Of a DNA stretch of 64,000 nucleotides, positions 14,337 through 21,147 are shown in pieces. The translations under genes were made by a program, and so were the position numbers. Each line of letters begins with the position of its first letter. Position 1 is the stretch's first letter. This DNA comes from a virus: positions 52,238-116,237 of IMG/VR virus record IMGVR_UViG_3300037137_001341. One strand, 5' to 3'. The notes under the pieces are model-generated. The model did no database searches, was not told where the DNA came from, and worked only from the letters and a program-made list of their open reading frames with translations.

Positions 14337-15254
14337 TCACTTCTTGTACTTCCGGTACATGTAGTAGCCGCCGCCACCCACCGCGAGCAGCGCAAGGATC
14401 CCCCACATCGCCGACGTCGAGGACGCCTGCGTCGTTGGCTTGTGGAACATCGGGATGCAGTTGCTGCCGACCAGATGTGATCCGGGCGGGCAAGTCGTCG
14501 CTACTGTCAGCGCCACGCAGTTGCCGTTCGCGTCCCACACGTACCCTGGTGAGCAGTCGCCCGCGCAGACGCTCGTGCCGTCCGTGAAGTGGAACGGTGA
14601 CCTGCCCGCTGGACACGTCACGCAGTTCCCGTTCGCGTCCCAGGCATGCTCCGGGTCACAGATCCCCGCGCACTGCCCCTTGAAGAGCGCGTGCCCCGGA
14701 GGACACGACGTCACCGCGCACGGCGGCGCCGCCATCAGCTTCGCCCACCAAGCGGGATCGTGTTGGCCGAGCCAGCAGAGGACGTTCCAGTCCTTGTTGT
14801 CCCCACCTCCCGCGTTGCAGTAGTCCCGCAGCTTCGCGAACTCCGGCGTGATGCACGCAGCAGGAGCCGGGAGTCCGGCGCCGGGACAGAACGGGAGCTT
14901 CGAGAGCGCGATGGCGGTCCACTGCGCCGCCGTGTCATTCACGCAGTCGAAGTCCGGGTTCAGCACGCGGCCATTGGCGCAGTTGGCGATAACGCCGGCC
15001 GTGTACGTGTCGATGCACGTCGGCGTCGGGCAGATGTTCGAGTCGGCAACAGAACACGGCGGAAAGGCGGCCAGCCTCCCACTCATCTTGTACTCGACGC
15101 CGAGCCCGGTCAGCGTTCCGCTTCTCTGAGCCGCACAGAGCCCGACCGCCTCGTCATGCTCCGCCTGCGAGACACACGTCGGCTCCGAGAGGGAGCGGAT
15201 CCCGCTGGGGGTCATCTCCAGGAGGCCGAGACCTGTCATCGATCGGTACGTCAT
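14337..15254 (-). CDS. Cys-rich tail-anchored protein A, 305 aa
   Basis: Starts MTYRSMTGLGLLE. Residues 25-170 contain regularly placed Cys and a block LRDYCNAGG...NVLCWLGQHDPAWW also found in the next two genes. Residues 175-260 hold Cys modules CPPGHALFKGQC and CSPGYVWDANGNC that resemble short EGF-like or disulfide knots. A membrane helix at about 281-299 ends YRKYKK. The high Cys content suggests exposure to an oxidising or extracellular setting. Function unknown; probably a virion surface or spike-base protein. Confidence 0.75.
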   Translation of the reverse strand: MTYRSMTGLGLLEMTPSGIRSLSEPTCVSQAEHDEAVGLCAAQRSGTLTGLGVEYKMSGRLAAFPPCSVADSNICPTPTCIDTYTAGVIANCANGRVLNPDFDCVNDTAAQWTAIALSKLPFCPGAGLPAPAACITPEFAKLRDYCNAGGGDNKDWNVLCWLGQHDPAWWAKLMAAPPCAVTSCPPGHALFKGQCAGICDPEHAWDANGNCVTCPAGRSPFHFTDGTSVCAGDCSPGYVWDANGNCVALTVATTCPPGSHLVGSNCIPMFHKPTTQASSTSAMWGILALLAVGGGGYYMYRKYKK

Positions 15255-15258
15255 CGGA

Positions 15259-15813
15259 TCACTTCTTCCTGAGCATCATGTACCCGAGGCCGAGCACAGC
15301 GACGGCACCGAGCCCGTACAGAGCCATGGTGGTCGTGCTCATGCCGGCCTGCGTGTCTCCGCCGCCGCCGGCGGAGCAGTGCGGAGTCTCCTGCGCCTTG
15401 TCCCAGTACGTCGGCGACTTGCTGGCGGCCCAGCAGAGCGAGTTCATCCCGGCCGTCGGCCCGTCGAAGAACGGGTACTTGTCGCAGTACGCGAGCCCCT
15501 GCAGATACGTTTCGTCGAGGCACGCCGGCATGCCACCGGCGAACGCCGTGTCGAAGCTCGGGCACCCTGGAAGGGCGTCCACGCCGCACTGATTCAGGTG
15601 AGCGCAGAGCGCGCTCCACACGGCGGCGCTCACGCCGGGGGGAGCCGGCTCCTTGGCCTTACATTCGGCGATGGCCGCGATCCAAGTCTGATCGAGGCAC
15701 GTGTTCCCGCCCTCCGTGGGGATCCCCTGACCGCACGGCAGAGCGGTCGCGTACTGCATGGCCTGCTCAAGCGTGGGGGGCGGTTCGGCTCCTATGCTGC
15801 TGTTTCGGTACAT
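15259..15813 (-). CDS. Cys-rich tail-anchored protein B, 184 aa
   Basis: MYRNSSIGAEPPPTLEQ, then about ten Cys in the ectodomain with the shared block NSLCWAASKSPTYWDKAQ, and a membrane helix at about 162-181 (TMALYGLGAVAVLGLGYM) ending LRKK. It lacks the GYVWDANGNC modules of its two neighbours and so is the minimal member of the family. Start ATG 15813 follows the upstream stop closely. Confidence 0.75.
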   Translation of the reverse strand: MYRNSSIGAEPPPTLEQAMQYATALPCGQGIPTEGGNTCLDQTWIAAIAECKAKEPAPPGVSAAVWSALCAHLNQCGVDALPGCPSFDTAFAGGMPACLDETYLQGLAYCDKYPFFDGPTAGMNSLCWAASKSPTYWDKAQETPHCSAGGGGDTQAGMSTTTMALYGLGAVAVLGLGYMMLRKK

Positions 15814-15819
15814 GGCGCA

Positions 15820-16860
15820 TCACTTCTTTCTCATCACCATGTAGCCGACACCGAGTGCGACGAGCGCGCCGATCCCGAACATAGCCATGGTCGTGCTGCT
15901 CATTCCGGCTTGCTGCGTGCCGCCACCGCCACCGCCGGCGGACGGCGGGACACATGCGCCGGTGACCGGATCACGGGTGTACCCGTAGCCGTATACGGAG
16001 CAGTCGTCGGCCGGCAGGATGTGCTTGGTCGTGTCGGCCTGCAGCACGCAGGTACCGCTGGAGTCCCTGATGTAGCCGGTGTCGCACGGGGTCGGCAGCT
16101 TCACGTCTGCAACGCAGTCGCTTCCGACCAGATGGAAGCCCGCGCTGCACGTCTTGGGTGGTGGCGGCGTCGGCGCCGCTACAGGGATGCAGTTGCCGTT
16201 CGCGTCCCACACGTACCCTGGTGAGCAGTCGCCGACGCACTGGCCCTTGAACATCGAGTGCCCAGGAGGGCACGTCGTCGGGGCGGCGCCCGCAGTTGCC
16301 ACGCAGTTGCCGTTCGCGTCCCAGACATATCCCGGTGAGCAGTCGCCGACGCACACGAACTTCTTCGACGGCAGCATGAACATCGAGTGCCCAGGAGCGG
16401 CAACCGGAACGTCCATGAACTGCTGGTACAGATCCGGGAAGCGATGCAGCGTCCAGCAAGCCGCGTCGAGACTAGGGTTCCGTGGGTAATTGACCGGAAA
16501 CGTCTTGCAGTAGTTGATCTCGTTCCGAAAGACGGTCCCGACTTCCGACGTATCGGTGCATCCCGGAATCATGGCGATCCATGGCGCCGTGTCGATGTCC
16601 GAGCAGCCCAGCTTCTTGAACATGCCGCAGGTTCCGAGTGCAGCACGCGCATCCTGGAACTGCTGGTCGGTCAAGTTGGCCGGCTTCTGGCCGGTGTAGA
16701 ACAGCGACAGGATCTGGATCATCTGCGCGCTGAGACACGGCGCGTTAGCCAAGTCCGCGGGGCAGCCGTTCACTGCGATCCCGTAGAGCAGGTACGCGAC
16801 CTGATCCGGCGTCAGCGGGGCCTCGGCGGCCCCGAGTCCTCTCATCTCTCTGTACGTCAT
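15820..16860 (-). CDS. Cys-rich tail-anchored protein C, 346 aa
   Basis: MTYREMRGLGAAEAPLTPDQ, a Cys-rich helical part with DAACWTLHRFPDLYQQF, then two copies of the module CSPGYVWDANGNCV and related Cys units (CPPGHSMFKGQCVG, CSAGFHLVGSDC). A Gly run precedes a membrane helix at about 324-343 ending MRKK. Same family as the two downstream genes. ATG 16860 overlaps the upstream stop (ATGA). The modules recur in the protein at 27560-27799. Confidence 0.78.
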   Translation of the reverse strand: MTYREMRGLGAAEAPLTPDQVAYLLYGIAVNGCPADLANAPCLSAQMIQILSLFYTGQKPANLTDQQFQDARAALGTCGMFKKLGCSDIDTAPWIAMIPGCTDTSEVGTVFRNEINYCKTFPVNYPRNPSLDAACWTLHRFPDLYQQFMDVPVAAPGHSMFMLPSKKFVCVGDCSPGYVWDANGNCVATAGAAPTTCPPGHSMFKGQCVGDCSPGYVWDANGNCIPVAAPTPPPPKTCSAGFHLVGSDCVADVKLPTPCDTGYIRDSSGTCVLQADTTKHILPADDCSVYGYGYTRDPVTGACVPPSAGGGGGGTQQAGMSSTTMAMFGIGALVALGVGYMVMRKK

Positions 16861-17693
16861 CGCCGACGGTTCCTTGCCAGCTGCCGCGAGGCAGGCGTGT
16901 AGGAGCCGCCGATCCTGGGCGCCCGCTTCGACCAGAGCATGTACCCCAGCACCGCGGCTCCGAGGCCCACGGCGATGGGCAAGCTCAGGTTCGTCTTGGT
17001 GTCCACGGAAGGCGTCGTCGGGACGAGCTTGATCGGCGGCGCGGCAGGCGGCCCCGTCGGCACCGTGACCGGCGTCGCGATCGTCATCTGCGCCGTCAGC
17101 GCATCCTGGAAGGACGAGGTCGCCGGGGTCGAGCGCGTCGTCGAGCCCTGCGACGGGATCTGCGCCGCGAAGACGAGTGCACCACCGACGGCGGCGGCTC
17201 TCGGCGCGATGGTGAGCGTGTGCTTCGGCAGCTGGGACATGTCGATGCGCTCGCCCCAGTGGAGGAACGCAATCGTCGGGACGGGCTTCGCGTCGTCCTG
17301 CCGGTAGACGGCCTGCGTCTCGTACGCCTTGTACGCCGTCCCCTTCCACATTGCGTCGATCGACGCCTGCGTCATCGGGCCCTTCGTGATGATCGCTACG
17401 AAGGGCAGCGGGGAGCCGTAGGACAGCTGCATGGCCGCAGCGATCTGGTCGTCGTTCAGGCCCCAGAGCACGATGTTCGTGTCCGGGTTCGTGATCTCCT
17501 CCCAGGTCGTGTCGCTCGTGCGCGACGCCCACGGCGTGTACGTGCCGAGCACCTGGAGGTCCAGCGCCGTGGTGAGTTCCGAGAAGATGCTCTGCGCCGG
17601 CATGTCCCCGAGGGACGTGCCCGGGGGCGCCGGGATCATGCGCAGCGAGTCCCAGGCCGCGCCCGAGCCGCCATGCTCCATGTAGGAGGACAT
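16857..17693 (-). CDS. Membrane protein with large soluble N-terminal domain, 278 aa
   Basis: MSSYMEHGGSGAAWDSLRM, then a soluble alpha/beta domain (DLQVLGTYTPWASRTSD; FVAIITKGPMTQASID), a Pro/Thr-rich linker and one membrane helix at about 236-254 (LPIAVGLGAAVLGYMLW), followed by a 24-residue basic tail ending RNRRR. ATG 17693 was chosen because upstream sequence is a structured gap. Family unknown. Confidence 0.75.
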   Translation of the reverse strand: MSSYMEHGGSGAAWDSLRMIPAPPGTSLGDMPAQSIFSELTTALDLQVLGTYTPWASRTSDTTWEEITNPDTNIVLWGLNDDQIAAAMQLSYGSPLPFVAIITKGPMTQASIDAMWKGTAYKAYETQAVYRQDDAKPVPTIAFLHWGERIDMSQLPKHTLTIAPRAAAVGGALVFAAQIPSQGSTTRSTPATSSFQDALTAQMTIATPVTVPTGPPAAPPIKLVPTTPSVDTKTNLSLPIAVGLGAAVLGYMLWSKRAPRIGGSYTPASRQLARNRRR

Positions 17694-17847
17694 CACCACG
17701 GGAGCCTCACTCGCTCGCCCGCAGAAGCCAGCCGGCCGCCGTTTCCCGAGCACGACTCGGCTGCCAGCATGTCCGACGCTGGAGCGGTTGCCGATGCCCG
17801 CCGAAAGAGCGACGTCGGCCGACTGGCCTCTACGGGTGAACGAAAAG
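17694..17847. other. Non-coding gap with a long imperfect inverted repeat
   Basis: Between two leftward genes lies 154 bases with no convincing gene. Positions 17716-17742 and the reverse complement of about 17812-17838 match at 22 of 27 positions, separated by about 69 bases. The arms could fold into a long stem in the leftward transcript. It may be a terminator-like or processing structure separating the capsid genes from the membrane-protein genes, or a remnant duplication. Confidence 0.55.
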
Positions 17848-18135
17848 TCACGGCTTGTACCTCGAAGGGTTGAGCCGCACGGCGGTATCCCATGCTCCGT
17901 CCCTGGAGATCAGGGCAGTCTCCGCCGCCTCCACATCTCCGGCGTCCTCCAGGTAAACGCGCATGTCCTCGAAGACACCAGACACGATCTCGAAGAGCTT
18001 TGATGGATCTCCGTGCAGGAGGTCCAGCGCCTCCATGACTCGCTCGTGCGCCATGTCCGACTTCGTCGGTGGACCACGACGGCTTTTCTTGCCGTGAATC
18101 CCAGCCGCCGGAAGCATCTTCATGTTCCTTTTCAT
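17848..18135 (-). CDS. Unknown small soluble protein, 95 aa
   Basis: Starts MKRNMKMLPAAGIHGKKSRR, a basic head, then an acidic helical body (VYLEDAGDVEAAETALIS) ending RLNPSRYKP. ATG 18135 overlaps the stop of the upstream capsid candidate (ATGA), so it is coupled to it. The helical acidic body would suit a chaperone or scaffold-type partner, but no family is recognised. Confidence 0.7.
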   Translation of the reverse strand: MKRNMKMLPAAGIHGKKSRRGPPTKSDMAHERVMEALDLLHGDPSKLFEIVSGVFEDMRVYLEDAGDVEAAETALISRDGAWDTAVRLNPSRYKP

Positions 18136-19040
18136 CGTGGCCCTCCACCGAGCGACCCTGGACCACCGCTCGCGTTCGTCAGGGGCTTCATGCACTCCAT
18201 CAAGGAGTCGAGGTGAAGCTCCGGGATCAGCATCCCCGCGATGTCGTACTCGATGAACGCGATCGGCGACGGGATGGGCTGGAAGATCACGCACCGGACC
18301 TGCACGGTCTGGTTCGACCTCGCGTAAAGCGTGAACGGCACCGACAAGGGACCGTACCGCGTCGGCCGCTGCGGCAAGAGCGACGTACCGACGCCGGCCG
18401 CGCTCGCGAAGCTCGACGCCCCGGCGATGTTGAACGTGGACCCCTGCGCCGCTCCGACCGCTGCCGCGAGCGCGGGCGGAAGCTCACCCCCTCCGATCGC
18501 TGGCGTCGTGAAGGCCTGCGTGAACGTCTGGATGGGCACGGGGTCCAGCTGGTACAGCAGGTTCCCCGGCTGGTGCTGGTCCACGCTGATCTGGAAGCCC
18601 ATGATCGAGGAGAAGCGCCGGGCTTCGACAGGCACGGTGTCGCCAGCGTCCACACCCGAGAACCGGTAGATGTCCGGGCGGAGATCGAACAGGAGGAGCG
18701 CGAACGTGCTCGGCACCTTGAAGGCACCAAGCTCGAACGTGAACGGCGTCTCCGGGCTGACGTCGTCGAGGAACATGCCCTCCTCGGGCAGCCGCCGGTA
18801 CAGCTGCTCGAACGGCACCACCGACGGGTGCACCATCAGGGAGCCCAGGAAGCCACCCGCAAGCTGCACCCGATCCGCGTTGCACCCGAGGGATGTGCCC
18901 TCGCCAGGGTACGGCGCCGGGGGCGGAGCATCGCCCAGCCCCGGTCGCAGGTACTGCGCGGGGCGCGCGGGCGGCTGGACCGAAGGAAGGCCCAGCCCCG
19001 CGATCTGCCTTGCTGAAAGGTGCAGAGGGGGCTGGTTCAT
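18132..19040 (-). CDS. Candidate virion coat protein 1, 302 aa
   Basis: Soluble and beta-rich, with no membrane helix. The Pro-rich N-terminus carries AGLGLPS and PGLGDAPP. The core has alternating strand-like segments (VPSTFALLLFDLRPDIY; YGPLSVPFTLYARSNQTVQV; RCVIFQPIPSPIAFIEYDIA). Its size, lack of enzyme motifs, strong SD (CGGAGG, 7 bases) and position among three large soluble proteins in a membrane-protein operon make a coat-protein role likely. A jelly-roll fold is inference. Confidence 0.55.
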   Translation of the reverse strand: MNQPPLHLSARQIAGLGLPSVQPPARPAQYLRPGLGDAPPPAPYPGEGTSLGCNADRVQLAGGFLGSLMVHPSVVPFEQLYRRLPEEGMFLDDVSPETPFTFELGAFKVPSTFALLLFDLRPDIYRFSGVDAGDTVPVEARRFSSIMGFQISVDQHQPGNLLYQLDPVPIQTFTQAFTTPAIGGGELPPALAAAVGAAQGSTFNIAGASSFASAAGVGTSLLPQRPTRYGPLSVPFTLYARSNQTVQVRCVIFQPIPSPIAFIEYDIAGMLIPELHLDSLMECMKPLTNASGGPGSLGGGPR

Positions 19041-19053
19041 GCGTGCCTCCGCT

Positions 19054-20163
19054 TCAGGTCAGACGGACCGGACCAGGCGGCTGGATGATCTTGAACCCGT
19101 GCAGCCCGATGAAGAGGAGGCCATCGGGCAGGCGCGTGATCGGATCGACCGTCGCCGTCTGGTTCAGCGGATCCACGACGCCCTCATGGACGTCGTACTG
19201 GCTGCCCAGGAACGGGTAGAGCCCGCCGGCCGCGAAGCCGGAGGCGTTGCCCGCGGGCGGGTTGTTCACGTGCGTCGGCTGCACCTTCCACTGGACCGTC
19301 TCGCCACGCTCGAAGAAGTCGAGCGCGCCCAGCTGGAAGGGGCTGTTGATGCTGTCCGAGTAGAACGCCGAGGGCACCGGGTCGTTCGACCGCGGGTAGC
19401 CGGCGCCCTGGTTCAGCATCGTGATGACCGCGTCGAACTCCATCGAGCGGAAGGACGAGTGGTTCGAGGGGCTCGCGTAGATCGGCGCGCCCGTGCCCGG
19501 CGCCGCGATGCCGGTGATCGGCTGGTAGCCCGCCGCGCCGTCGTTCAAGTCCCAGGCCGAGTGGATCGGCCGGAAGCGACCGAACGAACGTCCCTGGAAC
19601 GCCGCCTGCGCCTGCGACACAGGATCGCGGGCCGCGAACTGGAAGGCCGACTGGAAGGCCGCGAACCGCGCAACGGCCACGAACGGGCCGTCCTGCGAGA
19701 TCGTCTTCGTGCCCTGCTGCTCCGAGATCGTGTTCGACCCGATGGGGATCGTCACGAGGAGGTCGAACGGAACCCGCCGGCCCGGGATCGACTCGATGTA
19801 CCGGACGTGATCGTTCACGTTGCCGTTACCGAAGCCGTTCCCGTTGCTCTTGCCCTCGACGCCCTGCAAGGCGTTCGCGAGGTTCTGCAAGTCGCGCGTG
19901 TTGCGCTCCAGCGCCTGACGAAGCAGCGCGGTGTCGCCCTGGTTCGCCTTCGCCATGTCCGCGGCCTGGCGCGCCTGGCCCGCCGCGTACCCAGCCTGCT
20001 GCTGCAGCTGAGCGAGGATCTGATTGAGGTCTGCCACTGTCTTGTGCCTCCGGTTAGGAGTACCGGACGGGAACCCAGGGTACATGCCCCAAGCGTCCCA
20101 GTCCGTGCCATCGGTCAGATTCAGGCCCGGCCCCAGGTCGCCCCAGGGCCGGTCCGCGCTCAC
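19054..20163 (-). CDS. Candidate virion coat protein 2, 369 aa
   Basis: An N-terminal helical region (QILAQLQQQAGYAAGQARQ, Gln/Ala-rich) precedes a beta-rich body (PFDLLVTIPIGSNTISEQQG; GALDFFERGETVQWKVQPTH; ending DGLLFIGLHGFKIIQPPG). No membrane helix or enzyme motif. GTG 20163 is used here. An in-frame GTG at 20037 has a better SD (GGAGG) and would remove 42 residues. The gene between two similar-sized soluble genes suggests a multi-protein shell. Fold assignment is inference. Confidence 0.55.
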   Translation of the reverse strand: MSADRPWGDLGPGLNLTDGTDWDAWGMYPGFPSGTPNRRHKTVADLNQILAQLQQQAGYAAGQARQAADMAKANQGDTALLRQALERNTRDLQNLANALQGVEGKSNGNGFGNGNVNDHVRYIESIPGRRVPFDLLVTIPIGSNTISEQQGTKTISQDGPFVAVARFAAFQSAFQFAARDPVSQAQAAFQGRSFGRFRPIHSAWDLNDGAAGYQPITGIAAPGTGAPIYASPSNHSSFRSMEFDAVITMLNQGAGYPRSNDPVPSAFYSDSINSPFQLGALDFFERGETVQWKVQPTHVNNPPAGNASGFAAGGLYPFLGSQYDVHEGVVDPLNQTATVDPITRLPDGLLFIGLHGFKIIQPPGPVRLT

Positions 20164-20212
20164 TGAGACGTCCAGTGACTCACAGGCAAGTGCCCGGAAT
20201 CACTGGGCTTTC
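20164..20212. other. Short gap with a 10-bp stem-loop
   Basis: Arms at 20172-20181 and 20197-20206 pair at 9 of 10 positions with a 15-base loop, between two capsid-candidate genes. There is no U-tract, so I read it as an mRNA structure or attenuator rather than a standard terminator. Confidence 0.5.
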
Positions 20213-20992
20213 TCACTGAACGTCGCGCGCGAAGAGACCGTCGAAGGTGAATTGGATCACCTTGTTGATGCCGTCCACGGCGTTCAGGTTGCTCTGGAGG
20301 GACAGGTAGTTCCGTCCCTGGGGACCGTTGGTCATCCCCGCGAGCACGCCGTTGCCGCCGTCCGGCAGCGGCAGGATCTGCGCCGTGCAAAGCACGTTCT
20401 GCCGTGGTGGCAGGAGAATCGCGCGGGCGAGGCGCAAAATCGCAGTGTGGTCCGGCGTCCCGTTGTTGAAGTGGATCAGATCCGAGGATCCGCCGAGGTC
20501 GCCCCAGAGGCCGCCGCCGTCCGGGAAGTACTTCGTGGCCATGTTCGAGATCGAGTTCTTCTCGCCCGTCCCATAGCTCCAGTGCAACTGCTCTTCGGCT
20601 TGCCAGTAAAGCCGATAGACGTCTTCGATCGAGCCCGGGTACTGCCCCGCGCCGGGCCCACCGGGGTTCGCGAAGAAGTTCGCCGCGCCGTCCTGGGAGA
20701 AGTCGCCGTTCTGCTTGATGTTGCCGTTCGCAGGACCGGTCGCCCGGATCTGCGGGTTGCGGAACCACGTGAACACGCGCAGGGCGAGCGTCACGTGCGA
20801 CTGGTCGGACGGCAGGGTCGAACCGTTCTGGAGGTTCGTCAGCGCGTTCGGGTCGTCGATGCGCTGCTGGTTCGAGAACAGCTTCTGCGTCGCGTTGACG
20901 GGGTTGATGTTGCCACCGAGCCCGCTGGTGCGGATCAGGGTGTCGTAGAAGGGCTGGTGCACACGCTCGCGGACGTTCGTCAGCTTTGCCAT
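20213..20992 (-). CDS. Candidate virion coat protein 3, 259 aa
   Basis: MAKLTNVRERVHQPFYDTLI, GLGGN at about residue 26, then beta-rich sequence (SHVTLALRVFTWFRNPQIRA; ending KVIQFTFDGLFARDVQ). No membrane helix or enzyme motif. It has a strong SD (AAGGAG, 7 bases from ATG 20992), as expected of an abundant product, and its own 155-base leader region. Candidate coat or vertex protein; fold and role are inferred from context. Confidence 0.55.
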   Translation of the reverse strand: MAKLTNVRERVHQPFYDTLIRTSGLGGNINPVNATQKLFSNQQRIDDPNALTNLQNGSTLPSDQSHVTLALRVFTWFRNPQIRATGPANGNIKQNGDFSQDGAANFFANPGGPGAGQYPGSIEDVYRLYWQAEEQLHWSYGTGEKNSISNMATKYFPDGGGLWGDLGGSSDLIHFNNGTPDHTAILRLARAILLPPRQNVLCTAQILPLPDGGNGVLAGMTNGPQGRNYLSLQSNLNAVDGINKVIQFTFDGLFARDVQ

Positions 20993-21147
20993 GGAAATCT
21001 CCTTGAGAGATGGGTGGGTGACCCCGGGACCGTTTTGTAAGGGTGTCGTCCCTTGTTTCCCGAAGTCGGTTCTAACGCCCCGCGCCCCGGGGTCTGCTGC
21101 GTGGGATGCACGCAGCGCCTACCGGGGCGAGAGGAGAGAGGAAGTGA
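20993..21147. other. Non-coding gap with nested hairpin before coat gene 3
   Basis: A perfect 8-bp stem (21096-21103 with 21109-21116, 5-base loop) is enclosed by outer arms CGCCCCG (21076-21082) and CGGGGCG (21123-21129). Read leftward it follows the stop of the 837-aa gene. There is no U-run, so it may be a partial terminator or stabilising structure. A weak promoter-like pair (TTCGGG, 18 bases, TACAAA) could serve the downstream gene, but I give it little weight. Confidence 0.5.

Noticed and set aside
12807-16860. C-terminal helix plus Arg/Lys tails as MYXO-CTERM or PEP-CTERM sorting signals
   Set aside because: The tails resemble such signals only in having a helix and basic end; the diagnostic Cys-Gly or Pro-Glu-Pro before the helix is missing, and no sortase-like enzyme is present. 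Simple membrane anchoring explains them.
17220-17873. Rightward open frame of about 217 codons opposite the leftward genes
   Set aside because: Arg/His/Pro-rich composition typical of an antisense shadow in GC-rich DNA; it lies over a clear leftward gene and the inverted repeat.
17693-18166. Leftward frame filling the 17.7-17.8 kb gap
   Set aside because: Over most of its length it is out of frame with the better gene at 17848-18135, and the part in the gap encodes the inverted repeat; no SD.
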